From: Gammaproteobacteria bacterium
GTDB lineage: Bacteria > Pseudomonadota > Gammaproteobacteria > GCA-001735895
Direction: 5' to 3'
Length of the DNA: 14,999 nt
Assembly: GCA_024763185.1 (NCBI GenBank)
Contig: JANTFY010000033.1
Span: forward strand, 1-14,999
The notes beneath the pieces were generated by a model. That model did not search any database and had not been told where the DNA came from. It was given only the letters and a program-made list of their open reading frames with translations. This document shows positions 1 to 6,927 of the stretch, piece by piece; the first letter of the stretch is position 1; the number at the start of each line of letters is the position of its first letter. The translations under genes were made by a program, and so were the position numbers.

Positions 1-1037
1 ACGATATGCACTGCTGCACCCACTTCAGCCAGCGGCTTGAGGATCGCGGCTGCCATGATGACATAGGAAAGCTGTGCGATAGTAGAATATGCGAGCATCC
101 TCTTGAGATTGGTCTGCTGCAGTGCGACCACACTGGCTGCAATGATAGTAAACGAGGCGGCATAAAGCAGCCAGCTACTGCTGGGCTCAGCGAACAGGAA
201 GTCGATCCCAAAAATGTAAACTATAACCTTGGTAATGGTGAATACACCGGCCTTGACCACGGCAACCGCATGAAGTAAGGCGCTGACGGGAGTGGGTGCT
301 ACCATCGCGGCAGGTAACCATCGGTGCACCGGCATCATGGCGCCTTTACCGATGCCGAATACAAACAGGCCGAGCAGTAGTCCAATGGTGGGCCCGCTGA
401 TGTGGCCCTGGAGTATACCACCCGGCACAAAATTCCCGCTGCCGGCCAGGCTGTAAGTCCAGATGATGGCGGGTAACAGCAAACCAATCGAGGTCGCCAA
501 CAGGATGCCAAGATACACCCGGGCGGATCGCACGGTTTTTTCATCACCCTTGTGCGAAACCAGCGGATAGGTGGAAAGGGTCAGTACCTCGTAGAACAGG
601 AACAGGGTAAACAGGTTGCCGGCAAAAGCGATGCCCATGGTTGCTGATAAAGCAATGGCAAAAAAGATATAGAAGCGGGTCTGGTGCTTTTCCTTGTTGC
701 CGCGCATATACCCAATCGAATAAATCGAATTGATTATCCACAGGCCGGAAGCAAGGCACGCGAACATCATACCCAAAGGCTCAATGTTGAACGCAACTTC
801 CAATCTGGGAGTAACATCAAACAGCTCTAACGCCGGACGTCCGCCGGCGAGCACTTCAGGTGCGATAGCCCAGACGGTATAAGCCAGCAGTGTGGCGGTC
901 ACCAGGGTCATTGTTTCGCGCAGATTATTGTTAATGCGTCCGGCGATACCAATGAGGATCGCACCCACAGCCGGGATCAGCAGGGCCAGAAATATTGGGT
1001 GGAAATAGCCTGTTTCCGGCTCAAATGCAAGGCTCAT
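1..1037 (-). CDS. Second MrpD-like antiporter subunit, partial (runs off left edge)
   Basis: I translated this directly from the minus strand. An ATG at 1037 opens 345 codons with no stop before the window edge, so the C-terminus is missing. It is a multi-pass membrane protein of the NuoL/M/N-MrpA/D proton-translocating family. The family's functional residues are present: Glu150 in the segment LFLFYEVLTL, Lys231 in GIGKGAMMPVHRWLP, the APTPVSALLHA loop (residues 247-256) and Lys262 in VVKAGVF. The start overlaps the stop of the preceding mrpD by 4 nt (ATGA), so translation is probably coupled. It would be a membrane-embedded ion-translocating subunit of the Mrp-like complex. It may replace the NuoL-like N-terminal part of MrpA, whose C-terminal module is encoded separately in this operon. 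Whether it is best called MrpA-N or a second MrpD cannot be settled here. The family call is secure. Confidence 0.88.
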   Translation of the reverse strand, partial: MSLAFEPETGYFHPIFLALLIPAVGAILIGIAGRINNNLRETMTLVTATLLAYTVWAIAPEVLAGGRPALELFDVTPRLEVAFNIEPLGMMFACLASGLWIINSIYSIGYMRGNKEKHQTRFYIFFAIALSATMGIAFAGNLFTLFLFYEVLTLSTYPLVSHKGDEKTVRSARVYLGILLATSIGLLLPAIIWTYSLAGSGNFVPGGILQGHISGPTIGLLLGLFVFGIGKGAMMPVHRWLPAAMVAPTPVSALLHAVAVVKAGVFTITKVIVYIFGIDFLFAEPSSSWLLYAASFTIIAASVVALQQTNLKRMLAYSTIAQLSYVIMAAAILKPLAEVGAAVHI

Positions 1038-2533
1038 CGCAGGTGCTCCATGAGCAGTTCAGCTGCACTGGTGGATAATTCCACCGGTAAGGCGGGTGTA
1101 AGTCCAAACCAGATATTGAGTAGCACGGCAATCCAGGTCGGTATCAATATCGCCAGCGGTGCCTCCTGAATATAGTCATCAGTTATCGTGCCTGCGCCTT
1201 GTCCGAAGTAAGCAATCTCGACCACCCGCCAGACATAGACGACCGCCATCACCGAGCCGAGCAGGATGACAGCGATCAAGGCTGGCGCCAGGTTACCCAT
1301 ATCCAGTGTTGCGCTGATCAGGTACCACTTGCTGATAAAACCGGCGGTGCCGGGTACACCGATCAGGCTTAACCCGCCGACAACAAACGCCGCCATGGTC
1401 CAGGGCATGCGCCTGGCAACACCGCCAATATTTTTAATATCGAGCCGTGAGACTGACAGGGCAAGACAGCTGAGAGCCAGAAACGCGGTGCCCTTGGCAA
1501 GGGCGTGGTTGAACATATGAAGCATGGAGGCTGTCAGGCCAGCCGCGCTAACCAGGCTGGCACCGAGCATGATGTAACCGATTTGTGCGACCGAAGACCA
1601 GGCCAGCAAGCGTTTCAGGTTGCTTTCGAAGATCGCTACGGTTGACGCAACCAGAATGCCCAGCACCGCCAGTGGCATCAGGAAATAGGAAAATTGCCAG
1701 TCATGTGCTGTCAGATTGCCCTGGAACACAAAAAAATCAAAACGAATCAACACGTAAATCGATATCTTGGTGGCGCAGGCGGCCAGGAACACGGTCACCA
1801 CGTTGGGGGCGAAGGTATAGGCATTCGGCAGCCACACATGTAACGGAAAGATGGCGGCTTTCAACGCCAGGCCCACGGTGATAAATCCGGCCGCGACCAG
1901 TATCGGTTTGACATCACCCACGTCAGCCAGGCGCAGCTCCATGTCGGCCAGGTTCAGGGTGCCGGTCATCATGTACACCAGGCCCACCCCGATCAGGTAG
2001 AAGGTTGCACCTATGGTGCCCATCACCAGGTACTTAAAAACGGCAGGTAGGGCGCGCCGGTCGGGGCCGCCGGCAATCAATATGTACGCTGAAAGCGATG
2101 AAATCTCCATGAAGACGAAGATATTGAAGGCATCGGCCGTTACCAGGATGCCTGACAAGCCGGCGAGCGCCAGTAACCAGGCGGCATAAAAATAGGACTG
2201 GCGTTCGTGTCCGACTTCATGGGATAACGAGGTGGGCGCAGCCAGTAAAGCAAAGCTGGATGCGCCCGTCACCACCAGTAATAGCAAGGCGCTCATCGCA
2301 TCCACACCCAGTGCAATACCGTAGGGGGGCGCCCACAGGCCCATTTCGTAAACGATGTTGCCCTGGTCGCGCACCTCGCCGACCAGCACGATGGCAATCG
2401 CCAGTGCGCAAAGGCTGGCAGCGGTCGCCAGTGCCCATGACAGGCGTCGATCAGGCATGAGCACGGCCAGTGGTGCCGTCATCAACGGCACGACCACCTG
2501 CAGTGCCGGCAGGTGCGGCGTCCAGCTACTCAC
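1034..2533 (-). CDS. mrpD: Mrp/Mnh cation:proton antiporter subunit D
   Basis: This 499-aa multi-pass membrane protein belongs to the MrpD/NuoN-like antiporter family. I place the start at GTG 2533 rather than at the far upstream in-frame start at 2653. The GTG gives the usual family length, overlaps mrpC by only 8 nt and has an AGGAG ribosome-binding site about 10 nt upstream. The upstream 40 codons are out-of-frame mrpC sequence. Glu143 (FVFMEISSLSAY) and Lys225 (GLALKAAIFPLHVWLP) sit where the essential MrpD Glu137 and Lys219 known from Bacillus are expected, with the same spacing between them. A further Lys256 lies in the next helix (ATKISIY). The protein would carry out proton or sodium translocation within the inner-membrane complex. 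It is followed by the second D-like gene with a 4-nt overlap. Confidence 0.93.
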   Translation of the reverse strand: MSSWTPHLPALQVVVPLMTAPLAVLMPDRRLSWALATAASLCALAIAIVLVGEVRDQGNIVYEMGLWAPPYGIALGVDAMSALLLLVVTGASSFALLAAPTSLSHEVGHERQSYFYAAWLLALAGLSGILVTADAFNIFVFMEISSLSAYILIAGGPDRRALPAVFKYLVMGTIGATFYLIGVGLVYMMTGTLNLADMELRLADVGDVKPILVAAGFITVGLALKAAIFPLHVWLPNAYTFAPNVVTVFLAACATKISIYVLIRFDFFVFQGNLTAHDWQFSYFLMPLAVLGILVASTVAIFESNLKRLLAWSSVAQIGYIMLGASLVSAAGLTASMLHMFNHALAKGTAFLALSCLALSVSRLDIKNIGGVARRMPWTMAAFVVGGLSLIGVPGTAGFISKWYLISATLDMGNLAPALIAVILLGSVMAVVYVWRVVEIAYFGQGAGTITDDYIQEAPLAILIPTWIAVLLNIWFGLTPALPVELSTSAAELLMEHLR

Positions 2534-2900
2534 TAGCGACGTTCTCCTGACAGTCCATCTGCTGAATCTCGTCTTCCTCGATGGTGCTGTATTCCTCCTT
2601 GGTGCGCACGACAATGGCGAGCCCCAATGCCGTTGTTGAAATACCGACCACAATGGCGGTAAGAATTAACACCTGCGGCAGCGGATTGGAAAAAATTTGT
2701 TCAGCGCTGGCACTGGTGAAAATCGGTGCGGTACCACCCTCGACCTTGCCCATGGTGATATATAAAAGGAATACCGCGGCCTGGAACAGGGACAGGCCGA
2801 TCAGTTTTTTAACCAGGTTGCGCTTGGCAATTACGGCATAAAAGCCACTCATTAACAACACGACGGCAATCCAGTAGTTATACAGGCCCAGAAATTCCAT
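2526..2900 (-). CDS. mrpC: Mrp/Mnh cation:proton antiporter subunit C (NuoK-like)
   Basis: This 124-aa protein has three predicted membrane helices at roughly residues 5-25, 30-50 and 73-97, matching the NuoK/MrpC family in size and arrangement. The segment PLPQVLILTAIVVGISTTAL is the typical third helix with its conserved proline-glutamine-leucine-threonine pattern. The hydrophilic C-terminal tail is acidic (EEYSTIEEDEIQQ). The ATG at 2900 overlaps the TGA of the upstream mrpB fusion by one base, indicating translational coupling. It is a structural and ion-path subunit of the Mrp-like complex in the inner membrane. Confidence 0.93.
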   Translation of the reverse strand: MEFLGLYNYWIAVVLLMSGFYAVIAKRNLVKKLIGLSLFQAAVFLLYITMGKVEGGTAPIFTSASAEQIFSNPLPQVLILTAIVVGISTTALGLAIVVRTKEEYSTIEEDEIQQMDCQENVASE

Positions 2901-3868
2901 CAGAAGTGTTTCCGTGAAGCGAATGCGAAGAAAATACTCAGCAATACACCGGTCACGGTGATGCCAACGCCAAGCTCAATGAGCAGGATGCCAAGATGTT
3001 GACCGGCAACCGGGTCGGATGACAGCACCGAATAGTCGAGAAAATTGCCGCCCATCAGCATGCTGGCAATTCCCACTCCACCATAAAGCAGTGCGCCTCC
3101 TGCCACCATGCCATTCAGCAACCATTTGGGAATGATGTTCAGCGCCCGGTCGGTCCCTTCAATCAGGGCATACAGAATAATGCCGGCGGCTACCAGTGCG
3201 CCGGCCTGGAAGCCGCCGCCGGGCCCAAAGTCACCATGAAATTGCACGTAGAATCCAAACAACAGAATAAACGGAATGACGGTTCGTCCGACCAGTCGTT
3301 GTATCAGGTAGTGGCGCAGCCCTTCGTGTGGCTTATGAGCTTGCTTGTGCGGGTAATGGCCGAGTAGAAACAGCACGCCGATCCCCGCGGTAAATACCAC
3401 GAAAACCTCACCCAGGGTATCGTAACCGCGGAAGCTTGCCAGTACCGCAGTGACGATGTTGGGTACGTCTATCGCGGTCGGTGTGTTCTCGATATACCAC
3501 GGTGCCACGTGCTGGTGGACCGGCGCATCGATATCGCCCAGGCGGGGACTGTCCAGCGTGGCGTGCAGCAGGGCGAGGGTGGTGACAAGCACCACGGCAA
3601 GCGCGAGCAGGCGGCCCCTGTGACCGGGTTTTTCCTGTTCGGCAGTGAGTGACAGGGCGCTTAACAACAGGACGGTTGATATACCCGCTCCGACGGCCGC
3701 CTCGGTGAGTGCTACATCAGCCGCGTCCAGCAGGAAAAAATTTGCCGCCAACAACAAACTGAAGATGCCCATCAGGGTGGTGGCTACAAACAGGTTCCTG
3801 GTGCGCACTACGGCGATCGCAGTGATTAGCATCAGTGTGAGCAGAAAGATGCCGAAGATCGCGTTCAT
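2900..3868 (-). CDS. mrpB: Fused MrpA C-terminal module plus MrpB subunit
   Basis: This 322-aa membrane protein joins modules that are often separate. Residues 1-75 contain the DUF4040/MbhD-type segment, with the motif DVALTEAAVGAGISTVLLL around 51-69. Residues 139-169 resemble the end of canonical MrpA (SFRGYDTLGEVFVVFTAGIG). Residues about 185-315 are an MnhB domain with the signature FHGDFGPGGGFQAGALVAAG near 210-229. In Bacillus and Staphylococcus the first part is the tail of the large MrpA protein. Here it is detached from the NuoL-like portion and fused to MrpB. The start overlaps the mrpG stop by 4 nt and the stop overlaps the mrpC start by 1 nt. The fusion is continuous, with no frameshift seen. 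This arrangement is known in other proteobacteria, so it is a variant rather than an error. Confidence 0.9.
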   Translation of the reverse strand: MNAIFGIFLLTLMLITAIAVVRTRNLFVATTLMGIFSLLLAANFFLLDAADVALTEAAVGAGISTVLLLSALSLTAEQEKPGHRGRLLALAVVLVTTLALLHATLDSPRLGDIDAPVHQHVAPWYIENTPTAIDVPNIVTAVLASFRGYDTLGEVFVVFTAGIGVLFLLGHYPHKQAHKPHEGLRHYLIQRLVGRTVIPFILLFGFYVQFHGDFGPGGGFQAGALVAAGIILYALIEGTDRALNIIPKWLLNGMVAGGALLYGGVGIASMLMGGNFLDYSVLSSDPVAGQHLGILLIELGVGITVTGVLLSIFFAFASRKHF

Positions 3869-4194
3869 GATAGATCCGGCGCTGACATTTCCTGTGCATT
3901 ATCAGGACGGTGCCCGGACAATATGGCAGCGCTGGCCAGCGCATTGGAAGCCGTCGGTCCGGTCAGCAGCAGGAATAGCAGAATTGCGGCAAGCTTGAGG
4001 CTGGCCAGGGTTATTCCTGCCTGTAACATCAAGCCGCCGATAATCAGGATGGGACCGATGCTGTCCGTCACACTGGCGGCATGCATGCGGGTATAGAGGT
4101 CGGGCATGCGCAACGCGCCAATGCCGCCGATCAGGACGAAAAACCCACCAATGGTCAATAACAACCAGCTCGCAATATTAAGCATCATTTCCAT
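3865..4194 (-). CDS. mrpG: Mrp/Mnh cation:proton antiporter subunit G
   Basis: This 109-aa protein has three hydrophobic segments. The MnhG/PhaG signature lies around residues 18-50: a glycine-rich first helix followed by ALRMPDLYTRMHAASVTDSIG, a typical family loop. It is a small accessory membrane subunit required for assembly or activity of Mrp complexes. It begins 2 nt after the mrpF stop and overlaps the mrpB-fusion start by 4 nt. The polar C-terminal tail (about residues 92-109) is slightly longer than the membrane core requires. Confidence 0.92.
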   Translation of the reverse strand: MEMMLNIASWLLLTIGGFFVLIGGIGALRMPDLYTRMHAASVTDSIGPILIIGGLMLQAGITLASLKLAAILLFLLLTGPTASNALASAAILSGHRPDNAQEMSAPDLS

Positions 4195-4196
4195 GG

Positions 4197-4493
4197 TTAT
4201 TCGGCTCCTTCAGCATTGTGGTCGGGATTATTTTCAGGATCCAGTTCGGGGCGCTTACGGAAAAATTCGAGCACCGCCAGTACGCCAATGAAGTTGATTA
4301 AAGCGTAGGCCAGGGCCAGGTCAAGAAAATCAGGACGGCCAAAAGCGAAGGTAATGACCGACAGTAGCAATACGGTCTTGGTGCCCATCATGTTGACAGC
4401 AAGCACCCGGTCATACACGGATGGACCCAGCAGGGCGCGGATCAAAGCGAGTCCCATGGTTAAAACAAGCGCTAAAGCGACAGCGATATACAT
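4197..4493 (-). CDS. mrpF: Mrp/Mnh cation:proton antiporter subunit F
   Basis: This 98-aa protein has three predicted helices and the MrpF/MnhF signature GPSVYDRVLAVNMMGTKTV (about residues 28-46), followed by DFLDLALAYALINFIGVLAVLEFF. The charged C-terminal tail (RKRPELDPENN) is cytoplasmic by analogy. It starts one base after the mrpE stop and ends two bases before mrpG, so it is clearly inside the operon. It would be a small structural subunit of the Mrp-like complex. Confidence 0.93.
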   Translation of the reverse strand: MYIAVALALVLTMGLALIRALLGPSVYDRVLAVNMMGTKTVLLLSVITFAFGRPDFLDLALAYALINFIGVLAVLEFFRKRPELDPENNPDHNAEGAE

Positions 4494-4494
4494 G

Positions 4495-5007
4495 TTATTT
4501 CCTTCTTAAAGCGGTGACGCGACGATTCATTTCCCCGGACAACAGATCGCGCATGCCGTCTTCGGTAAGCGAATGTACGGTAATGACGCCATCATCCAGG
4601 TCCATGGACAGGGTGCCGGGTGTCAGGGTGATGGAGTTGGCAAACAGCACCTGGTCATAGGGGTGATCGGAACCGGCACGAATGCGTGCAATGCGGGGAC
4701 TGATCGGCAGGCGCGGGCTCAACACGATTCTGGTTACAGCCAGACTGGATGCGATGACCTCGCGTAATAACCAGATCCAGTATCCGAGCAAGCCCATGCC
4801 AACGGGCATGCTAAACAGGTAGTCATCAAAGAAGCGCATACGCAATGCCAGCCATATACAAAGGGCGCAAGATACCAGGCCAAGAAATAACAGCATCGAC
4901 GTAAAGTAGCCGGACCACATTATCCAGGTGAGCGACAGCAGCACAAACAGGGTCAGTATGCTGGCCAATCTGGATATTTGCGGAGAATGCAGATCAGGTT
5001 TTCTCAT
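4495..5007 (-). CDS. mrpE: Mrp/Mnh cation:proton antiporter subunit E, first gene of the operon
   Basis: This 170-aa protein has hydrophobic helices in its first 90 residues and a soluble C-terminal part containing the MnhE signature: FANSITLTPGTLSMDLDD followed by ITVHSLTEDGM (about residues 122-152). The length matches the family (about 160-170 aa). The ATG at 5007 has a GAGGT ribosome-binding site five bases upstream. This is the promoter-proximal gene of an operon in the order E-F-G-AB-C-D-D. That differs from the A-G order of Bacillus mrp but resembles the E-first arrangement seen in several proteobacteria. The complex would exchange Na+ (or K+) for H+ and support pH and sodium homeostasis. 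Its adjacency to carbon-uptake genes suggests, but does not prove, a role in powering them. Confidence 0.92.
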   Translation of the reverse strand: MRKPDLHSPQISRLASILTLFVLLSLTWIMWSGYFTSMLLFLGLVSCALCIWLALRMRFFDDYLFSMPVGMGLLGYWIWLLREVIASSLAVTRIVLSPRLPISPRIARIRAGSDHPYDQVLFANSITLTPGTLSMDLDDGVITVHSLTEDGMRDLLSGEMNRRVTALRRK

Positions 5008-5393
5008 GATCGACCTCGTTTGCGTTTATAAAGATAATAGTGCGTTAGAATAGACTGGCAAGGATGAAGGTGTAAATGAAAGAGTGTGACGCAGCAAGGA
5101 GGCGACCGAACCCAATACAATGCCAGTGGTTGTGATGATGTTTTTCATAAATTTGTTGATGATGAGCATGGGCGCAATGGCCATTGTTGTTTTTCTCTGC
5201 CCTGGCTTGTTACCGGCCAAAAACTCGCACAAATTCTGTCGCGACATTTTAATGCAGTCAATCCAGCGGCTCAATGACCCGATCGCAAAATGATTGCGGA
5301 TTCAATCGAAAGCAACGATGTCGTGTTTAACGGTCATGCAAATCGCCATGTTGTTTGGGTGGAGTCGTTATTCTCTGTGGCCTGATACGGTCT
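5008..5393. other. Intergenic stretch between mrpE and the Omp85-family gene
   Basis: I see no convincing gene in these 386 bases. They hold the candidate mrp promoter at the left end and a small inverted repeat CGCAA-AATGA-TTGCG at 5284-5298 that lacks a following T-run. No clear rho-independent terminator was found after the Omp85-family gene. Short open frames on both strands (for example minus 5026-5274) lack ribosome-binding sites and family features, and one overlaps the candidate promoter. Confidence 0.55.
5034..5061 (-). promoter_or_regulatory. Candidate sigma70 promoter for the mrp operon
   Basis: Read on the minus strand, TTGCCA (5061-5056) and TATTAT (5039-5034) are separated by 16 bases. 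They match the -35 consensus at 5 of 6 positions and the -10 consensus at 5 of 6. The predicted start point lies about 20 bases before the mrpE ATG at 5007. This is a sequence prediction only. Confidence 0.5.
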
Positions 5394-6662
5394 TTAAAAC
5401 ATCAGCGATGTGCTGCCGTAAACCTTGTAAAAATCCGTATCCGGATCAAACGCATAATCTATAACCAGATCGGTTTTTACGAAGGATGTCAGCTTCCAGC
5501 GTAAACCCAGGCCATAGGTGTCTTTCCAGTTGTGACTGTTGAAGGTTGTATGGTCTTCAAAGATGTTGCCGATGTGGGTGAATATCGCGGTACGAAAACT
5601 CGGCCAGCGGCTGTAGCCATGAACATACTCAAGATTGGCCAGCCAGAGTGCGTTGCCCAGGTAACTGTCCTCTTCGATACCGCGCACGGTACTGGATCCG
5701 CCGATCGAGTAGTTCAGTTCGTTAAAGATCTTGTTGCTGGATAATTTAACAACCAGCCGTGCATTGAGATTGTCCAGGTTGTTGACGGGTACATAGCGCC
5801 GTGCTTCCGCTTTGAACTGGGTGGCAGAAAAGTCGCTGCCGAGTAACGACAGCCCACGCGTCAGTTGCAGGCTGAAATATCGACCGAAACGGCGGTATTT
5901 CTGGTAGTGCACGTCATCGAACTCGAGGGTAATGCCCAGGCGGTTATAACTGCCTGGCAATGTGGAAATCTGCGAGGTGTTGCCTTCCAGTTTGAGGTCT
6001 TCAAAGATAATATCAGCAAGAGCAGTGACGGGTTTATCAAAAGGGTTGGATTTCCATTCCCGTCCAACCTGTAATTCGTATTTCCTTTTTATTTCCTTCA
6101 CCGACGGAGTGCTGTCATTGACAAGGGTTTCAGACGTGCTGGCGCCAATCCTGGCCAGGTAGGTATCCGCGAACAGTGGAATCCGATAGGAAAAACCCAG
6201 CTTGTCTTCGGTCTCACCGCTGGCTTCCTCTTTTTGGGTATACAGCAAAGACAGCGACTGGTCTGCACCAAATAGGTTGCTGCCGCGATAGCGAATGCCA
6301 ATACTGACATCACCATCGCCGTTACGATAGATGCGTGGGTAGATCAGGTGGAATAGTTTTTCTTCGATTTTTATGGTTAGGGAGATTGATTCCGAGCACA
6401 GGTCGTCATGTTTAAAAGTGACCTCTTTGAATAAATCCTTATCCAGGATTTTTTGCCGTGCCTGTTTTAAGAATTTTGTGGTAACAGTTTGTCCAGTCTT
6501 CAAGCCGGACCAGCGGATCAGTGCCTCTTCACGGGTGGTTTCTGCGCCTTGTACGGTTATCGAGTCCAGACGGGTCTGGCAGTCCTGGTTAGACCCGGCA
6601 TACAGTGCCGGGTGTTGCAGGGCAATCATCAAAAAACAGCAGATAAAAAGGAGGTGGCGCAT
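5394..6662 (-). CDS. Small Omp85-family (BamA/TamA-like) outer-membrane protein
   Basis: This 422-aa protein has a signal peptide: MRH, then a hydrophobic core, with likely cleavage after ALYA at residue 22. One POTRA-like domain follows at about residues 31-103 (LDSITVQGAE... and a run of SLTIKIEE). A C-terminal beta-barrel domain of the surface-antigen/D15 type extends to residue 422. The conserved lid-lock motif of the superfamily is visible as VRG at 326-328 (SSTVRGIEEDSYLGN). The chain ends in phenylalanine, as expected for BAM-inserted barrels. BamA has five POTRAs and about 800 residues, and TamA has three and about 580, so this is a reduced paralogue. Its role (protein insertion, two-partner-like secretion or lipid handling) cannot be told from sequence. 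No good ribosome-binding site precedes the ATG at 6662. It is divergent from dabB and not obviously linked to carbon fixation. Confidence 0.82.
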   Translation of the reverse strand: MRHLLFICCFLMIALQHPALYAGSNQDCQTRLDSITVQGAETTREEALIRWSGLKTGQTVTTKFLKQARQKILDKDLFKEVTFKHDDLCSESISLTIKIEEKLFHLIYPRIYRNGDGDVSIGIRYRGSNLFGADQSLSLLYTQKEEASGETEDKLGFSYRIPLFADTYLARIGASTSETLVNDSTPSVKEIKRKYELQVGREWKSNPFDKPVTALADIIFEDLKLEGNTSQISTLPGSYNRLGITLEFDDVHYQKYRRFGRYFSLQLTRGLSLLGSDFSATQFKAEARRYVPVNNLDNLNARLVVKLSSNKIFNELNYSIGGSSTVRGIEEDSYLGNALWLANLEYVHGYSRWPSFRTAIFTHIGNIFEDHTTFNSHNWKDTYGLGLRWKLTSFVKTDLVIDYAFDPDTDFYKVYGSTSLMF

Positions 6663-6811
6663 GCTTACGGGTAATAGGGAATTTAAAAACTGTCCATAGG
6701 AAGGGTGTTAGGGTGATAATGGACGGAGTTTTTTATCGAACATAGATCCGCTTGAGACTGCCGTGGCAGGGGCGTCTGGCCGTTGCCGAACCTTCCTTAG
6801 GTTTTTAATAT

Positions 6812-6822
6812 ATAGATAATAT
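6812..6822 (+). promoter_or_regulatory. Candidate LysR-type (CbbR-like) half-site upstream of dabB
   Basis: The sequence ATAGATAATAT matches the left arm and spacer of the perfect dyads upstream of csoS1D and cbbL. The right arm is degenerate here. It is centred about 66 bases upstream of the start point predicted from the dabB -10 element, the position expected for a LysR-type recognition site. Assignment to CbbR is an inference from gene content, since no cbbR gene is in the window. Confidence 0.4.
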
Positions 6823-6849
6823 GCGATCATTTTTATTTGTTTTATCGAT

Positions 6850-6877
6850 TTTACCTGATCATAAAGTTGCGTATTCT
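6850..6877 (+). promoter_or_regulatory. Candidate promoter of the dab operon
   Basis: TTTACC at 6850-6855 and TATTCT at 6872-6877 are separated by 16 bases, each matching consensus at 4 of 6 positions. The predicted transcript would start near 6884, giving a leader of about 44 bases. A GGAAA ribosome-binding site lies about 6 bases before the dabB ATG. The elements are weak, as is common for activator-dependent promoters. Confidence 0.4.
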
Positions 6878-6927
6878 ACTGCAACCAACGCAGAAGTACG
6901 TCTTAATAGTCCTGACCGGAAATTTGT

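Noticed and set aside
2534..2653. Upstream extension of mrpD to 2653
   Set aside because: The added 40 residues are mrpC sequence in another frame, not hydrophobic, and the GTG at 2533 gives the family length with a ribosome-binding site.
5026..5274. Minus-strand open frame of 82 codons in the mrpE/Omp85 gap
   Set aside because: It has a TTG start and no ribosome-binding site at any internal ATG, no recognised domain, and its end overlaps the candidate mrp promoter.
6763..6776. Short inverted repeat (CTGCC-GT-GGCAG) in the dabB/Omp85 divergent region
   Set aside because: Only five base pairs per arm, no T-run, and no second copy near the other carbon-fixation promoters.
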